The notes beneath the pieces were generated by a model. The model did no database searches. It was not told the origin of the DNA and saw only the letters and a program-made list of their open reading frames with translations. Below are positions 19,389 to 28,356 of a stretch of DNA of 64,000 nt, one piece after another. This DNA comes from Ligilactobacillus sp. WC1T17 (GTDB lineage: Bacteria; Bacillota; Bacilli; Lactobacillales; Lactobacillaceae): contig FOCC01000002.1 of NCBI GenBank assembly GCA_900110005.1, positions 147,279-211,278 of the forward strand, given 5' to 3'. The translations under genes were made by a program, and so were the position numbers. How positions within the stretch are numbered: position 1 is the stretch's first letter; every line of letters begins with the position of its first letter.

Positions 19389-19640
19389 ATGCCAAGTAAA
19401 ATATTTTTCGAAAAAAAGTATAACAACAGTAAAATTTGGTGGGTCACACGCGGATAAGTCGCAGATGGTGACCTGCTTCTGCTGGAAAAAGGCCCGCTTG
19501 AGATTAGTTTTGATCAGAAAACCATTCTCAACTTGTGGCAAGATTTTCCGGACAAATTTACCCCAGACCAAATTGCCATTTTCAAAAAAGAAGAACCATA
19601 CTGGGCTAATTTCTTTGCAGATAGATTATCTAGCAAGTAA
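19389..19640 (+). pseudogene. Small gene with an in-frame TAA stop
   Basis: From ATG 19389, with GAGGAG upstream, the frame reads 22 codons (MPSKIFFEKKYNN to VTRG), meets TAA at 19455-19457, then stays open in the same frame for another 60 codons (VADGDLLLLEKG to LSSK) to TAA at 19638. The protein-like composition on both sides and the unchanged frame suggest a former 83-residue gene broken by one nonsense mutation. No good restart codon follows the stop. I do not recognise the family. A sequencing error is possible. Confidence 0.7.
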
Positions 19641-19772
19641 AAAAGTATATCATATTGGTAAATATTTGCAGCAATATGACTTAATTATCTTGTTATCAAG
19701 CAATTGCTAAAAGATTATATTAATCACCTTTATTTCGTTTATGCTGATATATTTAACAAAAAGGGCCGTGAT

Positions 19773-20490
19773 ATGACCAATTCAAAATTAAAAAGAAAAG
19801 CAAGCCAAATCCTTAATCAAAGCACATTTAAAGCAAAAGCAGTGAATTTATATTTTCCAGTTGCTCTTTATCTTTTTTGTTTTCATATTTGGGACTATTA
19901 TAATTCTTGGATATTTTTAATTGACGCAAAGATAGAGTTGCAATTTTTTATGTTCTTAAGCTCGCTATTGATTGTAAATATTCTTACAGGCATTATCTTA
20001 TCTTTGGCACTTAAAATCGTCACTTTTAATTGTCTAGATTTGACATATCACAAAAATTTACAAGAAACCATCCAAACAAGCAAAGGACTTGGTATCTTTA
20101 CCAGTTATCAAAAAAAATGCTATTCTTATGCTAAAATATATCGTAAAAATTATGCTGCTTGCTATCGTTAAGGGGATTCTCCTTACACTGTGTGCCTTGT
20201 TGTTCTTAGTTTCTGCTATTATAAAGGGTTTAACTTATTCTCAAACGCTATTTATCGTGAAAGATTTAATAAAAAAGACAAGCCATCTCAATTATAGACG
20301 TTATTACTCAAAGTCAAAGACTAATGCATGGACATAATGGGAATATTTTTGCTTACAATTAAGTTTTATTGGCTGGTATTTATTAGTTATCATGACTTGT
20401 GGTATTGCCTTAATTTGGGTTTATCCCTATATCCAAACTACCAATGCTCTATACTATCGAAACTTGGTCAAGACAATGAACGAACCGTAA
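19773..20490 (+). pseudogene. DUF975-family integral membrane protein, multiply frameshifted
   Basis: The start (ATG 19773 after AAGGG) and the segments KGLGIFTSYQKK, IIKGLTYSQTLFIVKDL, ITQSQRLMHGH and LQLSFIGWYLLVIMTCGIALIW match the order of DUF975 membrane proteins but lie in different frames. I infer shifts in the A8 run at 20110-20117, around the A6 run at 20271-20276, and a one-base loss near 20336. The final segment ends at TAA 20488-20490. Three lesions make it a genuine pseudogene, not one sequencing slip. Confidence 0.8.
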
Positions 20491-20530
20491 CAAGCTAAAG
20501 TATAATATTTATATAGTCTATTTTTGTCAA

Positions 20531-20555
20531 AGCGCCCCTCTTTTAGAGGGGCGCT
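20531..20555. terminator. GC-rich hairpin terminator after the DUF975 remnant
   Basis: AGCGCCCCTC / GAGGGGCGCT with a TTTTA loop, followed on the plus strand by TATTTTAT. It lies between the plus-strand DUF975 remnant and the minus-strand HTH remnant. Confidence 0.75.
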
Positions 20556-20569
20556 TATTTTATAAAAAC

Positions 20570-20746
20570 TTATATCGTCAACCGTTCATCATGAATATTT
20601 TTACGGGATACGCCCGCAGCTCTCACATTTTTTTCAACCTTTAAGACGGTAGGCGCTGCTCCAACCACAATAAATTGGCCTTTTGCAAGTGAAATAATGG
20701 TTTGGTGTGAGACTTCTAAGACTTCTGCCAATTCTTCTTGGGTCAT
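20570..20746 (-). pseudogene. Remnant of an XRE-type helix-turn-helix regulator
   Basis: The minus strand encodes MTQEELAEVLEVSHQTI, the core of an XRE DNA-binding domain, then about 40 residues that do not continue as a normal HTH, ending at TAA 20572-20570 (58 aa). In the same frame just upstream a TAA interrupts KI*LGMTQEE, where intact relatives read through. It therefore looks like a truncated repressor gene with a nonsense codon. A short functional protein from ATG 20746 cannot be excluded, but no ribosome site is seen. Confidence 0.6.
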
Positions 20747-20789
20747 ACCAAGTTAGATTTTGCTATTAAATACAATCGTAAGACGCTCC

Positions 20790-20830
20790 AAATAAGTAAA
20801 CAACAACAGTGCGTTGTTGTTTACTTATTT
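20790..20830. repeat. Perfect 18-bp inverted repeat upstream of the DUF1304 gene
   Basis: AAATAAGTAAACAACAAC at 20790-20807 is exactly complementary to 20813-20830, with AGTGC between. The right arm contains the probable -35 (TTTACT, 20820-20825) of the DUF1304 promoter, 17 bases before TAAGAT (20843-20848). It can be a repressor operator or, since T residues follow on the plus strand, a terminator hairpin. Confidence 0.8.
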
Positions 20831-20868
20831 TTTTAAGCTTGCTAAGATATATTTAGGAGGCGATTTTC

Positions 20869-21234
20869 ATGCATAAGATTGGTTTAATTTTCGCATTTAT
20901 TGTAGCACTAGAAGCCTTTTACATCATGGGTTTAGAAATGTTTGGTTCAAATGAAAAGCTGGCCCAAACCTTTAAAATGGATATAAACTATGTTAAGCAA
21001 ACCCAAGCACGCGTGGCGATGGCCAACCAAGGTTTATACAATGGTTTTTTAGGGGCTGGACTTATGATGTCTTTATACATCTTGCCTGCTTCTGCTCAAT
21101 TTATGGCTACTGCGATGTTTTTAGTCTTTGTGACCATCGCTGCTATTTACGGCTGGCTATCCACTAAAAACATCTCCGTCCTCTTCTTACAAGGGACACC
21201 CGCTATCATCGCTTTGATATTTTGGTGCCTTTAA
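20869..21234 (+). CDS. DUF1304 family small membrane protein
   Basis: A 121-aa protein with four hydrophobic segments, beginning MHKIGLIFAFIVALEAFYIMG and containing NQGLYNGFLGAGL, the signature of DUF1304 (an uncharacterised inner-membrane family). TAGGAGG lies upstream. It is the only intact gene in a zone of decayed genes and sits behind an 18-bp palindrome that may be its operator. The biochemical role of the family is not known to me. Confidence 0.85.
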   Translation: MHKIGLIFAFIVALEAFYIMGLEMFGSNEKLAQTFKMDINYVKQTQARVAMANQGLYNGFLGAGLMMSLYILPASAQFMATAMFLVFVTIAAIYGWLSTKNISVLFLQGTPAIIALIFWCL

Positions 21235-21380
21235 AACAACCATTGCTCCTCACCCTTTGTACAAGCCAAAGCAGCCACCGGCGATGCCAAAGCTCTTTAA
21301 AGGATACTCAAAATAGCGCTGCTGTGCTAGACCGTATCATACCTTAATAAATATCATACGCATATAAATTAAATATAAAA

Positions 21381-21413
21381 AATAAGACCCCGCCAACATA
21401 ACGGGGTCTTATT
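21381..21413. terminator. Bidirectional terminator after the DUF1304 gene
   Basis: AATAAGACCCCG / CGGGGTCTTATT, 12-bp stem with a 9-base loop; A and T runs flank both sides. The 21235-21380 stretch before it holds no recognisable gene. Confidence 0.8.
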
Positions 21414-21458
21414 TTTCAGCATAGCTTAACTCAAGCTTTTATTTTAAACTAGCAGATA

Positions 21459-21660
21459 TTATTCTTCGACTTCAAAACGGTCAGTATTATGCTTCAAATT
21501 ATTAGCAATATCATGCAAATCGCCAACATGTTGACCAAATTCATCCATCGTTGCCAAAACTTCTTCAGAGTTAGCAGAAACTTCCTGGGTCCCAGCGGCA
21601 TTTTCCTGAGTTGAAGCAGAAATACTTTCCAATCCTTCCAGCCTAATTTGAACATTTTTC
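21459..21660 (-). pseudogene. 3' remnant of a methyl-accepting chemotaxis protein gene
   Basis: The minus strand encodes about 66 residues with LEGLESISASTQENAAG, EVSANSEEVLATMDEFG and a final NTDRFEVEE before TAA (21461-21459). This is the end of an MCP cytoplasmic signalling domain. Upstream the frame hits a TAA near 21670 and then the rny terminator, so the sensor, membrane and HAMP parts are gone. There is no start codon or ribosome site. It is a dead fragment of a chemotaxis receptor. Confidence 0.8.
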
Positions 21661-21689
21661 GTTTTTTATATTTCCCAGGGCATAAAAAA

Positions 21690-21719
21690 ACAGTTAGCAG
21701 CCTTTTGGCTGCTAACTGT
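21690..21719 (-). terminator. Intrinsic terminator after rny
   Basis: ACAGTTAGCAGCC / GGCTGCTAACTGT, 13-bp stem with a 4-base loop, followed on the minus strand by seven T. Confidence 0.9.
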
Positions 21720-21720
21720 C

Positions 21721-23292
21721 TTATTTGGCATATTCAATCGCCCGTGTTTCACGAATAACCGTAACTTTAATATGTCCTGGATATTCCAGTTCTGTTTCAA
21801 TTTTATTTTTAATATCCCGTGCCAAAACGGCAGCGCCATTGTCATCAATTTTTTCGGGTTGTACAATAACTCTGACTTCTCGACCAGCCTGAATAGCATA
21901 GCTCTTCTTGACACCTTCGAATTCATTAGAAATATTTTCTAATTTTTCCAAACGATGGATATAATTTTCCAAGGATTCGCTCCGAGCCCCTGGACGAGCT
22001 GCTGAAACAGCGTCAGCAGCTGCTACTAAGACAGCAATTACTGACTTAGCTTCCACATCGCCGTGATGTGATGCAATAGTATTGACAACCAATTCATTTT
22101 CATGATACTTTTTGGCCAATTCAACCCCAATTTCAACATGGGATCCATCAACTTCATGATCCACTGCCTTGCCAATATCATGCAATAGTCCTGCGCGTTT
22201 CGCTAATGTAACATCTTCACCTAATTCAGCAGCAAGTACACCTGCAATCTTAGCGACTTCAATCGAATGTTCCAGCACATTTTGGCCATAGCTAGTCCGA
22301 TAATTAAGTCGTCCAACGGTCTTAATCATGTCTGGCTGCATTGAATGAATGCCCAAATCAAAGATGGTTTCTTCACCTTTTTCTCTAATTTTGGTATCCA
22401 TCTCCCGTGTAGCCTTTTCGACCATTTCTTCAATTCTGGCAGGATGAATCCGACCATCTTGAATTAATTTTTCAAGTGCCATCTTGGCAATCTCCCGCCG
22501 TACCGGATCAAAGCCACTCAAAACGACTGCTTCAGGCGTATCATCAATGATTAAATCAATCCCTGTTAACGTTTCAAGCGTCCGAATATTGCGACCTTCT
22601 CGCCCGATAATTCGACCTTTCATCTCATCATTAGGCAAGCTAACAACTGAAACCGTCGTTTCGGAAACCATATCAGCTGCACTGCGCTGAATTGCCTGAG
22701 CAATCAAATCCTTAGCTGTACGGTCCGCTTGGGCTTTAGCTTCCTCTTCGCTATTTTTAATCATTACAGCCAATTCACGATCTAAGCTTGTTTTAGTTTC
22801 TTTCAAAATTAAAGCTTTAGCCTGCTCCCGTGTCAAAGCAGCAATCTCTTCTAGCTTTTCTTCTTGCTTTTTTTCAAGTGAAGAAATATTGGCGCGCTTA
22901 GTTTCTAATTGTTGTTGATTAAAGTCAAGTTGTTTTTCGCGACGTTCAATCGTATGTTCCCGTTTTTCGAGAGCTGTATCTTTACGATCGATGTTCTCTT
23001 CACGCGCTAACAAACGATTTTCTTGTTTTTGCACTTCAGAGCGTCGTTCCTTCAACTCATCTTCAACTTCACTACGATATCGTTGACTTTCATCTTTAGC
23101 CTCAAGAATAGCCTCCTTCTTTTGGGCAGCTGCTTCTTTTTTAGCAGTAGCCAAAATACCTTCAGCTGTCCGCGAAGCAGCATCTAAGGTCTTTTCATAG
23201 CTATTTTTGCGGTATAAAATACCAACGAAAAATCCAAGCACTAATGTTACAATGGCGATTACGAGAACGCTAATTATAAATGTTGTACTCAT
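21721..23292 (-). CDS. rny: Ribonuclease Y
   Basis: Membrane-anchored endoribonuclease that starts mRNA turnover. The 523-aa protein has an N-terminal membrane helix (about 5-24), a long charged coiled coil (about 30-200), a KH domain with [15 protein letters not shown], and an HD domain with [12 protein letters not shown] carrying the metal ligands. GGAGG lies 7 bases before the ATG. It follows recA, the usual cinA-recA-rny order of Lactobacillales, with terminators on both sides. Confidence 0.96.
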   Translation of the reverse strand: MSTTFIISVLVIAIVTLVLGFFVGILYRKNSYEKTLDAASRTAEGILATAKKEAAAQKKEAILEAKDESQRYRSEVEDELKERRSEVQKQENRLLAREENIDRKDTALEKREHTIERREKQLDFNQQQLETKRANISSLEKKQEEKLEEIAALTREQAKALILKETKTSLDRELAVMIKNSEEEAKAQADRTAKDLIAQAIQRSAADMVSETTVSVVSLPNDEMKGRIIGREGRNIRTLETLTGIDLIIDDTPEAVVLSGFDPVRREIAKMALEKLIQDGRIHPARIEEMVEKATREMDTKIREKGEETIFDLGIHSMQPDMIKTVGRLNYRTSYGQNVLEHSIEVAKIAGVLAAELGEDVTLAKRAGLLHDIGKAVDHEVDGSHVEIGVELAKKYHENELVVNTIASHHGDVEAKSVIAVLVAAADAVSAARPGARSESLENYIHRLEKLENISNEFEGVKKSYAIQAGREVRVIVQPEKIDDNGAAVLARDIKNKIETELEYPGHIKVTVIRETRAIEYAK

Positions 23293-23457
23293 TTCGCATC
23301 CTCCATATCGTTTATAAAATTGTGTTTTAAGATGTTAATTGTTTTTTCACACACTTAATATTTTAAGGTTTTTTGATATCAGATGTCAATGATTATAAGC
23401 TTAGCCTAGTTAAAAAAGTTCTATATAAAGAATTGTAAAACAGTTAGCCTTTATAAT

Positions 23458-23485
23458 AAAAAGGCAGTAGCGCTACTGCCTTTTT
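23458..23485 (-). terminator. Intrinsic terminator after recA
   Basis: A 28-base palindrome (AAAAAGGCAGTAG and its complement) ends in T residues on both strands. Confidence 0.85.
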
Positions 23486-23486
23486 A

Positions 23487-24569
23487 TTATTTAGCTGCAT
23501 TCTTAACAGCTTTATCATTTTCTTTAGCTGGCTGCTTGTTTTTCTTATCATCCAACAATTCCAGCTGTTCATCTTCAGTATCAGCAATACCGTAAGCTTT
23601 GCGAACTTTTTGCGTCACTGCAGCCATGACATCAGGATGCTCTTTCATGTACTTCTTGGCATTTTCCCGGCCTTGGCCAATCCGTTCTTCACCATATGAG
23701 AACCAAGAACCGCTCTTATTGATAATTTCTTTATCAACAGCCATATCAATTAATTCGCCGGTCTTAGAAACACCTTCACCGTACATGATATCAACTTCGG
23801 CTGTCTTAAATGGCGGCGCAACCTTGTTTTTAACCACTTTAATACGGACACGGTTACCAATAATATTAGACCCGTCCTTAATCTGTTCAGCTCTTCTAAC
23901 TTCTAAGCGAATCGTAGAATAGAATTTAAGAGCCCGGCCACCAGGAGTTGTTTCAGGGTTGCCAAACATAACGCCAACTTTTTCACGAATTTGGTTGATG
24001 AATAAAGCAATCGTCTTCGTTTTATTGATTGTCCCCGATAATTTGCGCAAGGCTTGTGACATCAAACGTGCTTGCAAACCAACGTGGGTATCGCCCATTT
24101 CGCCTTCAATTTCTGCCCGCGGAACCAAAGCAGCCACTGAATCGACAACAACAATATCAATTGCGCCTGAAGATACTAAAGCATCACAAATTTCCAAGCC
24201 TTGTTCCCCTGTATCCGGTTGAGATAACAGCAATTCATCAATATTAACCCCTAAGGCTTGTGCATAAGCTGGATCCAACGCATTTTCAGCATCGATATAA
24301 GCAGCTGTACCACCACGCTTTTGCACTTCAGCTACAGCGTGTAAAGCAACGGTTGTCTTACCTGAACTTTCAGGACCGTAAATTTCAACAATTCTTCCAC
24401 GGGGATAACCACCAACCCCTAAAGCTTCATCTAAAGCCAAAGAGCCTGTTGGAACTGTAGAAATACGTGTATCAGCCTTGTCGCCCATTCGCATGATTGA
24501 GCCTTTGCCAAAACTTTTTTCAATCTTTTTAAGCGCATTGTCAAGCGCTGCTTTTCTATCGTCGCTCAC
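23487..24569 (-). CDS. recA: RecA recombinase
   Basis: ATP-dependent strand-exchange protein and co-protease for LexA. The 360-aa product has Walker A GPESSGKT (65-72), the [20 protein letters not shown] loop 2 region and a short charged tail. The start codon is GTG at 24569-24567, with AAGGAGG 7 bases upstream. A LexA-like box lies about 22 bases upstream. cinA is directly upstream in the same orientation, the normal competence and SOS neighbourhood. Confidence 0.97.
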   Translation of the reverse strand: MSDDRKAALDNALKKIEKSFGKGSIMRMGDKADTRISTVPTGSLALDEALGVGGYPRGRIVEIYGPESSGKTTVALHAVAEVQKRGGTAAYIDAENALDPAYAQALGVNIDELLLSQPDTGEQGLEICDALVSSGAIDIVVVDSVAALVPRAEIEGEMGDTHVGLQARLMSQALRKLSGTINKTKTIALFINQIREKVGVMFGNPETTPGGRALKFYSTIRLEVRRAEQIKDGSNIIGNRVRIKVVKNKVAPPFKTAEVDIMYGEGVSKTGELIDMAVDKEIINKSGSWFSYGEERIGQGRENAKKYMKEHPDVMAAVTQKVRKAYGIADTEDEQLELLDDKKNKQPAKENDKAVKNAAK

Positions 24570-24589
24570 TTGATGTCCTCCTTATAACC

Positions 24590-24604
24590 TGAACATTTGT
24601 TTTC
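24590..24604. promoter_or_regulatory. LexA (SOS) box of recA
   Basis: TGAACATTTGTTTTC retains the GAAC-N4-GTT core of the Gram-positive SOS box CGAAC-N4-GTTCG. It lies between cinA and recA, close to the recA ribosome site. Confidence 0.55.
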
Positions 24605-24654
24605 CATAGATATATGATACTTGCTTTCAAACTAAAAAGCAAGTATTTTGCGAA

Positions 24655-25902
24655 CTAAAGTTTGCCTTTATTTAAGGCCTGGTTTAATAAATTCAGCCCC
24701 TCTAAAACCGTTTTGGTGCGAATTTCAGCTCTATCACCATAAAAATGGCATAATTTAGTACTTACCGAACCGTCTTTTTGTGCTAAGCCAATCCACACGG
24801 TTCCAGCCGGATTTCCTTCTAAACTATCTGGCCCAGCAACGCCCGTAAAGGACAGGGCAAAATCAGTATTCATCAGTTTTAAAGTCTGCTTAGCCATCCA
24901 TTGAGCAGTTATTTCGCTGACAACACCATTATCAGCAATAATGTCTTGCGGAATGTGCAAAAGTGAGGCTTTAGCTTGAGCCGCATAAGTCACAAAACCG
25001 CCATCAAAAACATTAGAAGCACCGGAAATTGAGGTAATCGTTGCTTGAAATAAGCCACCAGTCAAACTTTCCGAAGCAGCTACTTTTTTATGCTGCTCTT
25101 TGAGCTTTGAAACTACCACTTCAGCTAAACTGTTGTCATCGCCGTAGCCATAAAAATATTGGCCAACACGCGCTTTGATTTTGACTTCTAAGGTATCTAA
25201 TAAGTTGTCCGCTTGGTCCTTTGTTTTGGCTTGAGCCGTCAATCTTAAAGTTACTTCACCTACTTTGGCATAAGGAGCTAAAGTAGGATTGGTTTGCTCT
25301 TCAATTAAGTCATGCAAATCAGTTACTAATTGTGATTCGCCAATGCCATAAAAACGCAATACCCTTGAAAACAGCAAATGATCAACTCTTTGCTTTAAGC
25401 GGGGCATAATTTCATCAGTAAACATTGGGCGCATCTCACTTGGCGGACCAGGAAGCAGAATATAATCCGGACCATTGGGATTAGAATAAAAATTACCAAC
25501 TGCCATCCCAGCATGATTGGGAATGGCTTCTGAATCCTCCAAATACATTGCCTGCACTTTATTATTTTCAGTCATAACCTTGTGATTAGCCTGGTAGTAA
25601 GCTGTAATTGAAGCTAGTGCTGCCTGGTCAAGGGCCAGCTTTTGTCCTAAAAATTTTGCTACTGTTTGCTTCGTCAAATCATCCGCTGTCGGCCCTAACC
25701 CGCCTGAAATAATAATCAAGTCACTGCGTTTAGCCGCAATCTCCAAAACTTCTAGCATTCGTTGTTCGTTATCACCAACTGTTGTCTTAAAATAAACATC
25801 AATGCCCAATTCAGCTAACCGCCGGCTGATAAAAGTCGAATTAGTATCGGTAATTTGACCCAGTAAAATCTCAGTTCCTACTGAAATAACTTCTGCTCGC
25901 AT
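24655..25902 (-). CDS. cinA: CinA-like protein (competence/damage inducible)
   Basis: A 415-aa two-domain protein. The N-terminal MoaB/MogA-like domain (about 1-170) has GTEILLGQITDTNS and SGGLGPTADDLT. The C-terminal CinA domain (about 255-415) has ASESLTGGLFQATIT and FTGVAGPD. In other bacteria the latter deamidates nicotinamide mononucleotide and the former is an ADP-ribose pyrophosphatase; whether both act here is not known. AGGTGG lies before the ATG. It is co-oriented with recA. Confidence 0.94.
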   Translation of the reverse strand: MRAEVISVGTEILLGQITDTNSTFISRRLAELGIDVYFKTTVGDNEQRMLEVLEIAAKRSDLIIISGGLGPTADDLTKQTVAKFLGQKLALDQAALASITAYYQANHKVMTENNKVQAMYLEDSEAIPNHAGMAVGNFYSNPNGPDYILLPGPPSEMRPMFTDEIMPRLKQRVDHLLFSRVLRFYGIGESQLVTDLHDLIEEQTNPTLAPYAKVGEVTLRLTAQAKTKDQADNLLDTLEVKIKARVGQYFYGYGDDNSLAEVVVSKLKEQHKKVAASESLTGGLFQATITSISGASNVFDGGFVTYAAQAKASLLHIPQDIIADNGVVSEITAQWMAKQTLKLMNTDFALSFTGVAGPDSLEGNPAGTVWIGLAQKDGSVSTKLCHFYGDRAEIRTKTVLEGLNLLNQALNKGKL

Positions 25903-25952
25903 TTTTTAACCACCTATCTATAAAGACGCATTTTTTTTACTTTTATTTTAAA

Positions 25953-25978
25953 AAAGGCCGCGTGAAATTGCGACCTTT
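25953..25978 (-). terminator. Intrinsic terminator after pgsA
   Basis: AAAGGTCGC / GCGGCCTTT on the minus strand (one G-U pair) with a T-rich tail. Confidence 0.65.
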
Positions 25979-25982
25979 AAAC

Positions 25983-26570
25983 TTACTTGCTGAATGAATC
26001 TTCAAAAACAGCCCGACTATTCCAAAAATAATCAATCCCAGAATATACAGTAAAGAAAAGGCAAATATAGAGCAAAATTTCACCGATTGGAAAATGGATA
26101 TTAATGAAGAAAACATCATTCAAATATAGGAAAATAATTGAAAACATCTGGGTAAAAGTCTTAATCTTGCCTGGCAATTTGGCCGCAATAACTTCTCCGT
26201 CATTTTCAACAACAATCAACCGCAAACCCGTTACGGCTAATTCACGGCAAACGATGATTGCTGCCACCCATGCTGGCACTTTATGCATTTGGACTAAAAT
26301 AATGAAAGCAGTCATAACCAGCATTTTATCAGCCAAAGGATCCGCAAACTTACCAAAATTAGTAACTAATTTCTGTCTACGTGCAATTTGACCATCAGCA
26401 AAATCCGTAATCGAAGCGGCCGCAAAAATGATTGCTCCAATGAGTTGTGTCACCGGAATCGCTGTACCTGCAGCAGTTACACTTCCCCAATCTAAAGGTA
26501 AAAGCAAAACCAACATAAATAAAGGTATCAAAAAAATTCTAATAATGGTTAATTTATTAGGTAAATTCAC
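25983..26570 (-). CDS. pgsA: CDP-diacylglycerol-glycerol-3-phosphate 3-phosphatidyltransferase
   Basis: Makes phosphatidylglycerol phosphate, the first step to PG and cardiolipin. The 195-aa membrane protein carries the CDP-alcohol phosphotransferase motif ADGQIARRQK followed by FGKFADPLADK. I start at GTG 26570 (NLPNKLTIIR after the initiator) with GGAG 8 bases upstream; an in-frame GTG at 26579 overlaps that site. It is the second CDP-alcohol transferase in this window, the other being pssA. Confidence 0.94.
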   Translation of the reverse strand: MNLPNKLTIIRIFLIPLFMLVLLLPLDWGSVTAAGTAIPVTQLIGAIIFAAASITDFADGQIARRQKLVTNFGKFADPLADKMLVMTAFIILVQMHKVPAWVAAIIVCRELAVTGLRLIVVENDGEVIAAKLPGKIKTFTQMFSIIFLYLNDVFFINIHFPIGEILLYICLFFTVYSGIDYFWNSRAVFEDSFSK

Positions 26571-26602
26571 AAAAATCACTCCTATTTCTTGCTTAACACA
26601 TA

Positions 26603-26629
26603 AAAAGGCCGAGTTCCCCCCAGCCTTTT
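26603..26629 (-). terminator. Hairpin between rodZ and pgsA
   Basis: AAAAGGC / GCCTTTT stem with a 13-base loop; the minus strand continues in T residues. It may be a leaky terminator within the cluster. Confidence 0.5.
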
Positions 26630-26633
26630 ATCT

Positions 26634-27518
26634 TTATTGTTCCAAATTAAGGGTTATTGTTCGAACAGTCAATGTACTATTTTCGTTCTTATAATTGAAA
26701 GTCTTGCCATTGAGTTTCAAACTAGTTGAGTTTGAATTACCTAAGTTAATTGTAATCGTAGTTGTTCCTGAAGGCAAAGATACGGTATGGTTTTCGCCTG
26801 AATTCAAAGTACCTTGCCAAACTTGTGAACCGTTAGCAGAAACAGCAGACCAAGCGGCACTGCCATCAACAGTTAACTGTAATTCATTGGTTGAAGGTGC
26901 ATTTGTTACATTATAAGTGAAGGTTGATCCATCTGAAGATACACTTTCAATCTTTTGTTTGGATGCCTTGCTGGAAGCTTTCTTTGAGCTTTCCTTAGCA
27001 GAAGAAGCCTTTTTTGAAGAAGCTTTTTGGCTGCTTGATGTCTTCTTTTCCGATTCAGAAGAAACCGAAACCGTTTGACTGGAAGAATCACTGGCCGCAT
27101 TTTTAGAATGGTTGCCAAATGAAACAATATAGATGGTACCTAAAATAGCTACCACAACTACCACGATGATAATTGTTGGCAAATAATTGATTAATTTGTT
27201 TAAAAAATCATTTTTTTCAGCTTGTTCCATCCGCATAGCTTCGGTACGTGTTGTCGCTTCTTTTTCAACCGGATTTTCGATTTGAATATTAGTTTCTTCA
27301 TCTAATTGTGCTAATAATTCCGCATCATTTAATCCGACTGCTTTAGCATATTGGCTAATAAATGCCCGCACATAAAAATTACCTGGTAAGGCATCAAAAT
27401 TTTCGGATTCAATTGCAATCAAATAGCGCTTTTGAATCTTAGTTGTTTGTTGCAAATCGTCTAAGGTTAAACCCTTTTGTTCTCTTGCTTCTTTTAACGT
27501 TTGTCCTATCTCAGTCAT
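26634..27518 (-). CDS. rodZ: RodZ-like cell-shape protein with N-terminal HTH
   Basis: A 294-aa bitopic membrane protein. Residues 1-70 are an XRE-like HTH (LKEAREQKGLTLDDLQQTTK), followed by a membrane helix near 112-135 (YLPTIIIVVVVVAILGTIYIV), a Ser/Lys-rich linker (about 138-190) and a C-terminal DUF4115-type beta domain. In RodZ the cytoplasmic HTH contacts the MreB-linked elongation machinery. The position between ymfI and pgsA is the standard Firmicute order. Confidence 0.88.
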   Translation of the reverse strand: MTEIGQTLKEAREQKGLTLDDLQQTTKIQKRYLIAIESENFDALPGNFYVRAFISQYAKAVGLNDAELLAQLDEETNIQIENPVEKEATTRTEAMRMEQAEKNDFLNKLINYLPTIIIVVVVVAILGTIYIVSFGNHSKNAASDSSSQTVSVSSESEKKTSSSQKASSKKASSAKESSKKASSKASKQKIESVSSDGSTFTYNVTNAPSTNELQLTVDGSAAWSAVSANGSQVWQGTLNSGENHTVSLPSGTTTITINLGNSNSTSLKLNGKTFNYKNENSTLTVRTITLNLEQ

Positions 27519-27627
27519 TGAAATATCTCTCCATTGCTTTTTCTTTATATTATGAAAATAATTGAAAAACTAAAATTCCAACAATAAGTATATCATAGTT
27601 TTTCAATAATAAATACTAAGAAATCAT

Positions 27628-28356
27628 TTATTTTAGCCAACCACCGGTAGCATACAGGGTCTGACCTGTTAAATAACTGGATCTAGGTTCTAATAAGCAT
27701 AAAACCCAATAGCTGATTTCAGCTGGAAAACTGAATCGGCCTACAGGAATTTCAGCTTCAACGTCAGCTTTTTCATCCGCTGAAAAAATCTGATTCATTT
27801 CGGTATCAACCGCTCCCGGAGCTACAACATTAACGGTAATGCCAAGTGAAGCAACCTCTTTGGCATAAGCTCTGGCAAAAGCGCTTAAAGCCCCCTTCAC
27901 CGTACTATAACCTACTTCCATCGCTGAACCCGCTCCGCCATAAACCGAACCGATAAAAACAACGCGGCCAAATTCAGCTTGAGCAAGTTTATTTTCTAAT
28001 TTTTGTACAATTTTTAAGGGGGTTAAAACCTGCATTTTAACCATGGTATCCAAATTTTGGGGATCTAAATCGGCAAAAAGGCCATAATAAGTCGTTCCTT
28101 GTGCAAAAACAACCGCATTTAGCTTGCCGAAAATAGCGCCGCTCAATTTATCTAACTGGCTATCATCTGTCAAATCATAGGATAAAGTTAAGAAATCCTG
28201 CTTCGGATAAGTACTACTTAATTCTGACATTAGTGCGGCAACCCGCTTTTGGTTTTGATGATAATGCAAATAAAGCGACCATCCTTTTTGGGCTAAATCA
28301 CGCGCAATTTGACTGCCAATATCGCCCGAAGCTCCAAAAATTATTGCCCAATTCAT
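27628..28356 (-). CDS. ymfI: SDR-family reductase YmfI (EF-P 5-aminopentanone reductase type)
   Basis: A 242-aa short-chain dehydrogenase with the NAD(P) motif FGASGDIG near the N-terminus and the catalytic Tyr-Lys pair in VGYSTVKGAL. In Bacillus subtilis the orthologue in this position reduces 5-aminopentanone on elongation factor P. Assignment here rests on synteny with ymfH and ymfF and on the SDR fold; a FabG-like role is the alternative. Its start overlaps the ymfH stop by 4 bases. Confidence 0.8.
   Translation of the reverse strand: MNWAIIFGASGDIGSQIARDLAQKGWSLYLHYHQNQKRVAALMSELSSTYPKQDFLTLSYDLTDDSQLDKLSGAIFGKLNAVVFAQGTTYYGLFADLDPQNLDTMVKMQVLTPLKIVQKLENKLAQAEFGRVVFIGSVYGGAGSAMEVGYSTVKGALSAFARAYAKEVASLGITVNVVAPGAVDTEMNQIFSADEKADVEAEIPVGRFSFPAEISYWVLCLLEPRSSYLTGQTLYATGGWLK

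Noticed and set aside
20813..20830. Palindrome read only as a terminator of the DUF975 remnant
   Set aside because: Another terminator already lies at 20531-20555, and the repeat overlaps a usable -35, so operator is at least as likely; I kept it as a repeat.
19308..21416. Insertion sequence or transposase behind the decay zone
   Set aside because: No transposase motif, terminal inverted repeats or target duplications could be seen on either strand.
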